This document shows, piece after piece, positions 23,705 through 34,089 of a stretch of DNA of 64,000 nt. Below the pieces are notes generated by a model that saw only the letters and a program-made list of their open reading frames with translations, made no database searches and was not told where the DNA came from. This DNA comes from Coriaria nepalensis (taxonomy: Eukaryota > Streptophyta > Magnoliopsida > Cucurbitales > Coriariaceae), in assembly GCA_027186245.1 (NCBI GenBank), contig CP114481.1:28551501-28615500 (forward strand). The letters are read 5' to 3'. Each line of letters starts with the position of its first letter. Position 1 is the first letter of the stretch. The position numbers and the translations under genes were made by a program.

Positions 23705-24640
23705 ATAGAAAATCATATCTTCTAGTTAATCTTAACAAAAATGTTCGTATATCATAACAACTACTCAAACTAATATCCCTTATTTTTTCATAGCCAAATA
23801 ATAGTTGGAATATTGTGATCACATGCATCTAATGTATTTAATAAACAAATGAACTCATATATTAATGAATCACTAACCCATATATGTCCATAACCGATTA
23901 AGTGAATGATTTATATTGAATTCATTGTAACGTTTTGGAAGGCACTATGCAAGACTTTCATCCATAGCTTACAAGCTTAATAAAATCCTAGAAGGAATTT
24001 ATTATTATATGGTCTCATCAAGATATTTATATGCATGCATCCTATTCAATATAATGAGAATCTACATTGAATCATTCATACACACATCATATCAATCATG
24101 CATGTTTATTCTCAACACTTGATTAAACATGCATGTTTATTCTCAACACTTGATTAAACATGCATATTTATTGATAATGTTGCCAACTTTCTTAAGATTA
24201 AATAACTTTCAAGTTAGACACTATCCTTAACACTTTAAGGATGTCAACAAAGTTATTAGTCTCTTAGATTTAGAACTCTTTCAAAATACAAGATTAATCC
24301 ATGGTTGTTGGAACAAGTTTATCTTAACATTAGAACTCTTTCTGATTCATAAGTGAAATATTGAAAGAACTTTTAATTTGATGAACTTTTCATGAAATTG
24401 AAATTTCTCATAATGCATTAATTTGTATCCAATTCCAATTCAAATTACTTCAACAATCATAAAATTAAAACTTTATAAATCTCATTGTTAATTTAATAAT
24501 CAAGTTGAAAACTTTAAATATCCATGAATTGTGCCCAATTATTGATTGACTTGAAGCTTAATATTTTACAACTCTTGTGACACATTGATTTTATGTCAAT
24601 CAACACTAATGCTATTAACCCAAGACTTTAAATTCTAAAA
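23705..24640 (-). mobile_element. LTR family X, 5' part (-), inverted against its neighbour
   Basis: Collinear with 45,363-46,190 in the same orientation (shared CATATCTTCTAGTTAA, AACAACTACTCA, TAGTTGGAATATTG, TGTCCATAACCGATTAA, AATTCATTGTAA, TTGGAAGGC). It contains a 31-bp tandem repeat (CATGCATGTTTATTCTC...) starting at 24,097, 24,128 and 24,159. No coding sequence. The right edge, where copia leader sequence starts, is approximate. Confidence 0.6.
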
Positions 24641-24967
24641 AAAAGATTCCGGACATTCGGGCAGCCGCGGCACCATGTGTTTGCTGACGAACTAAGTCTC
24701 ACACGACGGCTGGCCGCAGCCTATGGTGGCGGTGGTGGCAGACCGATTCTACTTAATTGTTTAGGGTAGTGTTCCTTCATTTTTCTTGGTTCAAAAATAC
24801 GAGATCTCATCTCTATAACACTTCTTGAGTCATTTTCATAAAATTCCAGCACCCTCATTTTTCACCAAAAATCCCAAAAGCACAACCAAAATGCACACAA
24901 TTCACATAGAAGCATTTCATGGATTCTACTGGGAACTCTGGTATGCAACCTAAGGCTCTAATACCAC
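24641..24967 (-). mobile_element. Copia leader with tRNA-Met primer-binding site (-)
   Basis: On the minus strand the LTR at 24,968-26,329 ends TTACA and is followed directly by G-TGGTATTAGAGCC (24,967 downwards), close to the plant initiator-tRNA-Met primer-binding site. Leader sequence continues to about 24,640, including a short GC-rich stretch (24,650-24,745) unlike its AT-rich surroundings. No gag is recognisable before family X sequence begins, so the copia interior is almost completely lost. Confidence 0.72.
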
Positions 24968-26329
24968 TGTAAGTCACCGGCTCTTCGCCTATCCAGGGTG
25001 GGCCATATGACTTTCACATCCTAGATTCCCGATTTATTTTCAATTTCTCAACTAGCATATAATCTAGAATCTAAAAATAATACGAAAAGAGGAAGAAGGT
25101 TTATACCAAGCTATCAACTCCTCTAAAAATCTGACAGTTCTTCACCCATCCCTAAAACTCGCCGCTGGCCACCGAGCTCCGCTGCTGACCACCAAGTTTT
25201 GTTTCTTTGTCTTCATTTTATAAGGGACACAAGCTCTTGGGCAAAGCCCAAGTGCCTCTAAGGCCCGATTAACTCTTAACCGTGTTTGGGTCCCCGAAGG
25301 GTCATTTTAATTCTTGTTTCCAAAAAACAAAAACCAAACATAATTATTTCAAGTTAATGTCAAATTTTACCTAGTAAAATATGGACTTTAATTTGGGCCC
25401 TAAACATAGGCCCGATTAGACTCATTAACTCTTTAATGACCAACCAGACTTGCTTTCTACCCAAAAAATAATTTTTGAATATAAATTCATTAAATCTCGA
25501 TTCAATAGATTTATATTGTCAATTCAATAGTTTTCTAATTAATTATCTAATTTTAAAATAAATTTAAATCACACTTTGGATATGCTAGCAGTGCGGATGT
25601 GTTTCATAATAAATCTAAATTAATTATCTAATTTCTTATATTTTTTTACTATAAACTCATTAAACATTAATGATTTAACTCTTAGATAAAGTTCATAATG
25701 AACGAGTTAAAATTTCCCCAATTTAGAATTTATTTGAGATCCAACAAACTTTTATGTGTGACTGGATAAGTTCTATATTATGCCGGTCGGTGGGCCCCAT
25801 AACAACTTGTGAGTTATATCCATTTTTTTAATTGAGCATTTGACCTTGAAAACACTTTCAAGTCAAATAGTTAATATGATCATCCTCTATGATCAATTAA
25901 CTTAAGCCACTAGCCCCATATTAGCCTCTAGCAAGGCATATGGGCCACCATGTAATGAGAAGTATGAGGAACCTCAACAAGAATCATAAATGACTATTAC
26001 TCTATTAGACCGATCCTTCCATCTATTTGTGATTTCAAAAAATCTTAGGGTATGGTCTAACTGTTTGAACCCTATTATATTTTCTTTATGAATTATATAA
26101 ACTCTTATGTAACTAGACAATGGATTTATAGAAAATTCTTTTCATACCATACTACTCTAGCAAAAGATTTTCTTCATTGCATAAGTTATATTCTATTCAT
26201 AGAGCCATATCTTGTAACATAGAGGTGATAGATCTCGTCTTATCACCTTACAGACTGCACATACTCGAACACATGCCAAATGGTTCACCATTTTAGTGAT
26301 CTTGGCTAAGAGGACATGGAGCAATGTCA
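24968..26329 (-). mobile_element. Copia 5' LTR (-), 1,362 bp, inserted in Tat T2
   Basis: Bounded by TG (24,968) and CA (26,329) and next to a tRNA-Met primer-binding site on its inner side, so it is the 5' LTR of a minus-strand copia element. It is non-coding, with blocks such as ATATGGGCCACCATGTAATG and TAACTTAAGCCACTAGCCCC. To its right the Tat T2 reverse transcriptase starts abruptly, aligning with the T1 sequence around 13,860, so the element sits in T2. With the other copia end missing, no target-site duplication can be tested here. Confidence 0.72.
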
Positions 26330-27110
26330 AAATATATTAGAGCTAATGATCAGTTAGATGATCTAAAGAAGACACTGGACCAAATGTGTCTTCATAAGTT
26401 AAAGATGAATCCACTAAAGTATGATTTTGGCATTTCGAGAGGAAATTTCCTTGGGTTTCTAATCCATCAAAGGGGCATTAAGGTCACCAACTAATGATCA
26501 AAGACATCATAGAAGCCCATCTACCTAGAAATAAGAAGGAACTCCAATGTGTCCTCAACCAAATCTATTTCTTAAGGAGATTTATTTCGAATTTGGTCAA
26601 AAAACCAAAGTGTTCAGTCCCCTGATGAAGTTAAAGAAAGAAGATGAGTTTTTATGGTTACCTTGCCATCAAGAATAATTTGACAGCATCAAGTTGTATC
26701 TAGCAAGCTCGCCGGTGCTCGCTCCAGTGGTGACAAGCTGACCAGTGTTGTCATATCTTTCGACAACTGTCAAATTGATCAACTTCCTCTTGGCTTAGGT
26801 GAATGACGTGAAGTACGAGCAGGCCATTTACTACCGCATCAAAGTGTTGACTCCTATCGAGGTATGATGTAATTTTATTGAGAATTTGTGTTTGGCTTTA
26901 TATTTTACCATTATGAAACTTAGACATTAACTGTTGAACACTCAAGTGCTAGTGATCGCTCGAACCGTTCTCATCAAATACATGTTATCTCGGCCGATTC
27001 TCAAAGGACGCTTAGGAAAATGGCACATAGCGTTGATTGAGTTCAGCCAGTAATATATACCATGGAAATCGGTTAAAGGACAAGCACTAACCAATTTCTT
27101 TGCTGACCAC
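26330..27110 (+). pseudogene. Tat T2 reverse transcriptase end and RNase H remnant
   Basis: Begins mid-domain and follows the T1 copy: LDQMCLHKLKMNPLK, FLGFLIHQ, then IIEAHLP, NKKELQ and LRRFISN, LMKLKKEDEFLW (about 26,340-26,660). RNase H pieces follow: LTPIEV, ENLCLALYFTIMKLRH, VLVIARTVLIKYMLSRPILKGRLGKW and a GQALTNFFADHP segment near 27,080-27,115, all typical of Tat pol. Stops break it up. T2 keeps the RNase H that T1 has lost, so the pair shows where T1 was deleted. Confidence 0.78.
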
Positions 27111-27480
27111 CCTTAAGATCTTTTGCCAAATGCTACAATGATGTGTTCGAGGTACTACACGTGGAGCAATCAATCTGGGAATTGTACTATCAAGTCATCA
27201 GAAGGCATACATAATATTTGGTCCATCAAGCTTAATTTTCCTTGCGTGAATAAGACCGAGTACGAAGCCTTGATTATAGGCTTGGAAATTCGGATGAACC
27301 CGGTGCTCCCCGCATAGCAATCCGGCGACTCTTAGTTAGTACTCAAATAGATATTTAGAGATTCTAAGTGTACCAACCGCAGATTAACTGGATATTTTTC
27401 CATAGCATTTAGGTCTTGGAAGAGTTTGAAGAATGAACATTGAACCATATCTCCAGATCTTTCAATGCCTAGGTATATGG
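27111..27480 (+). pseudogene. Tat T2 second (archaeal-type) RNase H remnant
   Basis: The open stretch 27,123-27,317 reads WSNQSGNCTIKSSEG, then SIKLNFPCVNKTEYEALIIGLEI, the second RNase H characteristic of the Tat lineage. Scattered later pieces include FLEEFEE-like sequence near 27,420. The domain is degraded but the order RT, RNase H, second RNase H, integrase is that of the lineage. Confidence 0.68.
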
Positions 27481-27699
27481 TATGGCATAGTTAGTGTCCG
27501 ACATAAGTATTCAAAAGGGGTTCTCTAGGACAATGACTATTTATAACTGAAATCACCCAATTCTTGCTTATACGTAGGTCGAATTCTCAGTTTTCAACTT
27601 GGAAAATCTAGAAGCAGGCGATTGGCATTTGTGTCTCTTTTAGTACCTTCAAAATCCAAAAGGGATTTACTTTATTAAACTCCGCCGACTAGATCTCAA

Positions 27700-28380
27700 C
27701 TATACGTTAATAGGGATAGAACTATTTCAGCAAGGGCATGATTGCATCAAATACTCTGAAGGATGTAGTAGTTGTTAGAGATGTAAACTAATCCAGAAGG
27801 AACAGCTCTATAAATGCAACTAATCATAAAACGTTGGCCATTTAGAGGCTGGGCTATTGATGCAATCGGTCAAATGTATCCAAAGTAAAGTAAGCATCAT
27901 ACACAGATGCTTGTCACAACGGTTTACTTTACTAAGTGGGTCAAAGCTATACCACTAAAGAGATTAACCCAACAAGAGGTCATCGAGTTCTTAAAGGAAT
28001 GATTATATATTGGTTCGGTGTTTCGGAGACCATTACTATCGATAATGCCATCATTTTTACTAGGGGTTTAGTGGCTAAATTTACGAAAGAACACGGCTTC
28101 AAATTAGTCACATCGACACCTTAGTATGCTTAAGCAAATGGCCAGGTAGAGACAACTAATATGGTGGTGATCAATCTAATCAAGAAGATCATTAAGGAGA
28201 ATTCACTCATAGGACCAACAATAAGTGCTTGCATAATAACACTTAAAATTCGTACATCTACTACACCGTACTCTTTGGTATACGGTTATGGTGTTGTGCT
28301 GCCTTCTAAAATTCAACAAAAATCTCTAAGGATTGCCTATAAAATGTTCTAACTCCCCCTAAGTAATCTGAATCAATCAA
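27700..28380 (+). pseudogene. Tat T2 integrase remnant
   Basis: After scraps of the N-terminal region, the core is readable in two open pieces. At 27,936-28,124: GHRVLKGMIIYWFGVSETITIDNAIIFTRG, then KEHGFKLVTST. At 28,161-28,352: VVINLIKKIIKENS, PYSLVYGYGVVLPSKIQQKSLRIA. The catalytic Asp of TIDN is present, and ANGQVETTN just before the second piece keeps the catalytic Glu position that T1 has changed. Stops separate the pieces. The C-terminal tail is missing: sequence changes to LTR-like material at about 28,430. Confidence 0.78.
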
Positions 28381-28439
28381 AAGTTAGATTGCAATGAGAA
28401 TAGGCTTTATGGCTTATTCAAATGACTTTCTAAAAAAAT

Positions 28440-28692
28440 AGCTATTTGTTAGAGGCTAAGAGAGATAAATATGAATTTTTGAGGAGGCTTTTCCAATAAT
28501 GGTAAGTCTTGCAGTCCAAGCAAGGTGGCTTCCTGCTTAAGTATCTTAGGAGTATAAATAGAGCCCTTTGCTGAAAAGTAAAAGAGATAGAATAACAATC
28601 CAACCAACATCGATCAATCGGTTCATCTTTCTTGGCACAAAACCTACAAAATAATCCTCTAATGGTTTTTTTTATTGCTCTATAGATGTTCA
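28440..28692 (+). mobile_element. LTR-like fragment with TATA box, unassigned family
   Basis: Non-coding, with TATAAATA at 28,553-28,560 in a GGAGTATAAATAGAGCCC context resembling a plant LTR promoter, followed by a transcribed-leader-like stretch. It has no clear match to LTRs A-C or X in this window. The minus-strand ORF over it has no recognisable domain. It could be the 5' part of another LTR family left between T2 and T3. Confidence 0.4.
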
Positions 28693-29493
28693 TGCCAAAA
28701 TTCACATTTTAACACTTGAAATTATTTGGAGGAATATTACTATAGGGAAATAGAAATATTGGTCGAAAAAAAAAAAGACAAAGTAGGCCGAAATTACAAT
28801 CGACTCAACCAAGGTACTGACCGATCGACCAACTAAGTGACCCACTGGTTGGCCAATTTGGCCAACTAAAAAGACTGGGCGGCCAGCCACAAGCTCGCTG
28901 GGCCCGGTTGCTAGTCGACCTAAAGGTGTTAACCGGGTGGTCAACGTCGTACGAGATCATGAAGCTTGAAAGTCATCTAAATCTTAGCTTCTTGACCTCC
29001 ATTTCAGTCTGTTTGAGTTGATTTTAGGGGCATTTCCACAAAGTCAAAGGAAACTTTCATCAAGTCCAAGGATTGAATAGCAAAACTCAAGGATGGTCCT
29101 GCAAATCAAAGAAGACCTTTGAGCAATTCAAAGGGTCTTCAAGCAAATCTAGAGGTCTCTTTATAAATAGAAAGGGGTCTAGCTGCAAAGGACAAGTTTT
29201 GGTCAACTAATTCAAGGGGTCCAACACAAGAAAACACATTTTCAGAGGACTAAATCGCAAAATCCAAACTAGAGAGGCTTTTTTCCAAAAATTTTGAGTT
29301 ACTTGGCTTCCAAGTCTCTGGTTGCCTATAAATAGGAGCTTCTGTCAAAGTGAAAATCACAAAGCAAACAACCATCAAACCACCCCAAAAGTGCAATGCA
29401 ACTTTTGAGGCTTAACGCACTGAATATCTTCTAAGGCTCAAAGCCCTACAGAAATCCATCTATGGATATTTACCGCTCTATGGGAATTCAGCA
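28693..29493 (+). mobile_element. Tat LTR copy B (+), broken 5' LTR of element T3
   Basis: Starts TGCCAAAATTCACATTTT, like LTR C (37,930), and aligns with C and with the reverse complement of A through the GGCCAACC/GACCGATCGACC region, the AAAGTCAAAGGAAAC block, the CAAGGGGTCC block and the TATA box. It stops after TACCGCTCTATGGGAATT at about 29,493, where LTR A continues with R/U5 sequence. Reverse transcriptase sequence of T3 follows immediately. The end of the LTR, the primer-binding site, gag, protease and most of RT are therefore missing from T3. Confidence 0.78.
29327..29334 (+). promoter_or_regulatory. TATA box of Tat LTR B
   Basis: TATAAATA in the context GCCTATAAATAGGAGC, aligned with the TATA boxes of LTR A and LTR C. 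It would have been the LTR promoter of T3. Confidence 0.6.
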
Positions 29494-31640
29494 ATAATAG
29501 AAGCCCACCCACCTAAAGAGAAGCGAGAACCCCCAGCATTTTCTCACCCAAATCAGTTTCATTAAAAGATTCATATCAAATCAGGTTGGGAAAACTAAGG
29601 TGTTTAACCCCTTGCTCATATTAAAGTAATAGGACGAGTTCGTCTAGTTATCTAGTCATAGGATGCATTCGATAGCATAAAGTAGTATCTAGCCAATCTG
29701 CCGATACTTGCTCCACATGTGAGAGGCTTACTAATGATATTGTATGTTTTAGCAACCGCTAAATCTATTGGCTACCTCTTTGCTCAAGAAAATGATGCTA
29801 GATGCGACTAAGCCATTTACTATCTCATCCTAGTATTGACTCCTACGGAGGTGTTATACTTTGATCGAGAAATTATGTCTAGCTCTATATTTCACTGTCA
29901 GATAAGTTCAGGACTACCTAATGAATATGTATGTTTTGGTCATAGCACGGACCAATCTTATGAAGTATCTCCTATCTCGGTCGATCCTTAAGCGACACTT
30001 GGTTAAAAGGGTCCACACATTAGCCGAGTTTAGTTTACAATACATGCTACAGAATTCAATTGAGGGCTAAGCCTTAGCCAATTTCTTAGCCGACTACCCC
30101 TCCGAACGTTTACCAAACGATTACAATGATGAGTTTGAAGTACTTCGCATCGAATAGTCCATATGGGAATTGTATTCAGGTAGGGAAAGTTGAGCTAGAA
30201 GGACCACGTACTATGTACGTCTTTCTAGCGACTTGATAGTGATCGTTCATGACTCTTAATCGGTGGTTCAAAAAATATTAGTAGATTACAAGTGCATGAA
30301 CCCCGGATTAATAGAGTATTTTGCCATTGCAATCTAGATCCTAGAAGAATTTGAGTGGGATTTAAACCATTTTCTCAATATTTTAATGTGGAAGCTATGA
30401 CATGGCGCATTTAAAATCTGGCTTAAGCATATTAGATGGATCTTCAAAGATAGTGACCGTCTATAAACGGAACCATCTGATTCTCACTTTTAAGCATATT
30501 CGACTTTTGATCTTTGACATAGAGAACCTAGAGGCGAGTTATTAGCGATCGTCTCTCATCAAATACCTTCAATATCTAGATGGGATTTTCCCGATCAAAC
30601 TCCAATGATTAGCTATCAACTATACTCTGATAGATAACGAGCTATTTCGGCAAGGCCATAACGATCTGGTTTTCAAATGTCTTGAGTTTATCGAAGGCAT
30701 ATAGATCATGAAAAAGGTTCATAACAAAATTTGTTGATCCCACCAAGCCAGATGGAAAATGTGTTGGCTAATTAGGCGTCACGGCTTTTATTGGCCGACT
30801 ATCCTAAAAGATTGCAAAAAATATCAAAGGGATGTAAGAGTTGTTAAAGCTGTGGACCAATCTAGAAGCAACCAGCACTAGAAATGCAATCAATTATTAA
30901 GCCTTGGTCGTTCAGAGGTTGGGCTATCAATGTGATTAGTCAAATATATCCTCGATCAAGTAAGCATCACACATAGATCTTAGTTGCAATGGAGGTTATA
31001 GAATTCCTAAAGGAAATGATCATCTATTGGTTTGGGGTCCTAGAGACCATTACTACCAATAACACTATCATTTTCACTGGTGGTTTAGCTAAGTTCACTA
31101 AAGAACATGGGTTCAAGTCAGTCAATTCAACACCTTATTATGCATAGGCTAATGGCTAGGTGCCGAGACAACTAACAAAGTGGAGATCGATTTGATTAAA
31201 AAGATGATCAAGAAGAATCCAAGTTCTTGGCACAACCTTCTAGGACCAACCATTCACAACACCATACTCATTAGTATATAGTCACGATGATGTATTGCCA
31301 ATGCATATTGAGTTAAAAGATCTAGAAGGAGAGAGATTAGATGCATTGAATGCTTTGACGACCCATAAAAATAAGGTTGTCAGAGCCTACAACAAAAGGG
31401 TAAGAGTCAAGTTATTTGCAATAGGGGATCTGGTCTAGAAGATATTATTACCAATTAGACAAACGGGTGTTTCAAAAGCTTATGGAAAAGAGGCTCCCAA
31501 TTGGGAAAGACATTTTCGAGTGTCACAAACATTTTCTAACATTACTTACTGGTTAGAAAGCCTAGAAGGCGTAGCGCAATATATGTTGATTAACGGATTT
31601 TATCTAAAGCGTTATGTCCCGACTATCTATGAAAGTCCAT
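29494..31640 (+). pseudogene. Tat T3 pol remnant (RT end to integrase end)
   Basis: Begins in the RT connection region (AIIEAHPP), then RNase H pieces (LTPTEVLYF), an ALANFLADYPSERLPNDYND segment (about 30,070-30,130), second-RNase H remnants, and integrase from about 30,690. The integrase core reads VIEFLKEMIIYWFGVLETITTNNTIIFTGG (about 30,995-31,085), FTKEHGFKSVNSTPYYA, then PYSLVYSHDDVLPMHIE. The C-terminus reads ERLDALNALTTHKNKVVRAYNKRVRVK and ENITYWLESLEGVAQY-like, running on to FYLKRYVPTIYESP at a stop near 31,640. The second catalytic Asp (TIDN) is TTNN, so the enzyme is dead. This copy shows the natural 3' end of pol for the family. Confidence 0.8.
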
Positions 31641-31933
31641 GAGTAAAGGCGAAAGTTTTGACCATACATAATAAATGAAGTGCATGCAACAATAAAAAGT
31701 CAAAAATATCCATTAAAGGACGATCATTTGGCCGAACTAACAAAAACTTTATAAGAGGATTGGCCCTGCCAACCTAAAAGGGTAACAAGTCATGAAATTA
31801 CAATACACTAAACAAAGTGAATAAAGCAGTGTGGGGAAGGAAAATGTCTGGACGATGCTCCATGCGGCCTATGTCATCTCTAGCTCTCGCTCTACCTCCT
31901 CTACGGTGCCAGTCCATATCAAAACTCGATCGG
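31641..31933 (+). other. T3 sequence between pol and the inserted LTR
   Basis: About 290 bp after the pol stop with no recognisable domain. It should be T3 internal sequence separating integrase from the antisense ORF region, since a Tat structure resumes at 34,078 after the inserted LTR. Confidence 0.45.
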
Positions 31934-34077
31934 TGTAATAACCTCCTACTAGCTATATTGCTTATCAAATATGCCTTCGAGAAAATATTTACTTTTATTT
32001 TTATTTAAATATAACTAGTAGGAGCATTACATAACTAACTTGGAATCCTTCGACAAAAATACAAAAAAATTGAACTTTCTTAAAAATTTGTTTAAATCTA
32101 TCTCAACAACGATATTAAAAGAACACATAGTACGTTATATATATAATTTATGTACATAATATGTAACCATGATAATATTTACAACTTTGGTAATAGAGCA
32201 AAGTTATGCTTTTAAAAGCTTCTCAAAATACGTTTAAAGGACTCCCTAAAATATATTCTTAAACTTTCTTGTCTCACCACAGGTCGGGCGAATATGTACT
32301 CCACACCAGGTCAATCATACTTTATTCACCCAATCACAAAATTATTGACTTTCCCTTTTACTTACCTACAACACAAGAAACTACTATGAGCTAACATATT
32401 TCAAATACATTTTAAAACAACTTGATTGGATAGCTCTGAAAATTCTTATAAATAATCTTATGCAAATGAGATGCTCTTATTCTACTGATATGGGTCCTAA
32501 GGATGTTGTCCCCGGCAATACTGTTATCTATGGTCCTCTATGACCAACAATATCTAAGATCAGTAACTCCGCTCAGTCTACCCTAATCAGATCACATCTA
32601 GGATCAATAACCTCTCTTAGTCAGACTTGGTTGAATAAAAATCTCTGAGGTATGCGATTCTGCTCAGTCCGCCCTTACCAAGCAGCATCTCACTATAATG
32701 TTATGCTTATGCCATTTCAAGCACCACACTAATCAACTAAAAGCATAACATTTCTCTTGGCTGTCCTCGCATGAAAACTAGTGGTGCATTCAATACTTTT
32801 TGGAAAAGGTATATATTCAAGTAATATAAACTCAATTCCAACATGATATACAAAAACATAGCACCACCCAATATAGTTTTATCAACTTAATTTTCAGCAT
32901 GCTATATTGCATTCATATCAATATCATCACTCTAAAGTTGAACAAACAATGAACATACTTATGTTGGAGGTGAGACTTTACTTACTTGACGTAGGTACTA
33001 TTTTGTAAGAGTTTCTTGAAATCCTTCAGTTTTAGGGCCAGCTCCTAACCTAACCAAGCATGTATATATCTTAGTAAGAGAGTTATTCTCAATTATACTT
33101 AAAACACATAATTTAATTTAAGGCATCAAACAACTTTACAAACATGGTTTAACTATTTACCATGCATTTATTATATCCCAGTTAAAACAAACTCAACTAT
33201 ACTACTTGATGTATATAATGTTTATAAGGAGTATTCATTATTCTCTACTATTCAATAACCTTTAATCCATCTAAACAGTTTTATTGCTGATATAGCAAAC
33301 CTCAAGGCATCGAGGCCTGGAGTACGTCGAGACGTCAAGTACATTGAGGTGTCACGTACGTCGCATATTGGAGATGTTGAGTACGTCTCATATTAGAGAC
33401 ATTGAGTATGACGAGGCGTCGAGTACATCAAGGCATCGAGTGCGTCGAGGTGTTGAGTACGTAGCATATTGGAGGCACTGAGTACATCGAGGCATCAAGT
33501 ATGTCGAGCCATTCATATTAACTTCAAAAATCCATAACATATATATATATATATATTGGTTCCAGATTAATCGACTCTACATAAGACAAATAATAACGAA
33601 TTCCAGGTTGAAATTATGAAGAGAAAAATATATTATTGCAAGAGGTCTAGATGTATTCTTAAATCTCAACTCAACTTTTGGTTAATTAATCTTCAAATAA
33701 ACATCAATAACTAAGACGTACGTTAGAATTCTTACTTTCACTTTTAATGATTCTGGATTATAGAGAAAGGAAGGAAATCCTTGAGTTTCGTTTGAAATTT
33801 CGCATGGGATAAGGAAAGTGGTGAGAAATTTACTAACCACTGAAGATAAATGAAATTGTATGTACTATAAGAAGTTGTAGCTTGAGGTGGGTGAGTCAGC
33901 AACACCCACAAATTCCCTTTACTATTACTATTAGGGACTTTTTACCTTATACTTTTACGATCTATATCTTAATCTTTATCATATGTAAGTCTTAATTATT
34001 AATCTAAATATACTCCTTATAATATTTAGACTACAAAATTAATCTAATTACGGGAAATAGTTGAATGGGATATGACA
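31934..34077 (-). mobile_element. Del/Tekay-like solo LTR (-), 2,144 bp
   Basis: On the minus strand it starts TGTCATATCCC (34,077) and ends GGTTATTACA (31,934), the terminal style of Del/Tekay LTRs. It holds a degenerate minisatellite at 33,290-33,520 made of GTACGTCGAG/GGCATCGAG-like units, matching the sort of repeat at 10,010-10,230 in the LTR at 8,953. A conserved TACCTACGTCAAGTAAGTAAAG segment lies near 33,000 on the minus strand, and an (AT)n run at 33,538-33,559. No internal coding region is attached, so it is a solo LTR. The 5-bp flanks (ATCGG and GTAGG) do not match well, so the target-site duplication is unproven. Confidence 0.72.
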
Positions 34078-34089
34078 GTAGGTTAGCCT

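Noticed and set aside
31929..34082. A 5-bp target-site duplication around the solo LTR
   Set aside because: ATCGG and GTAGG agree at only three of five positions.
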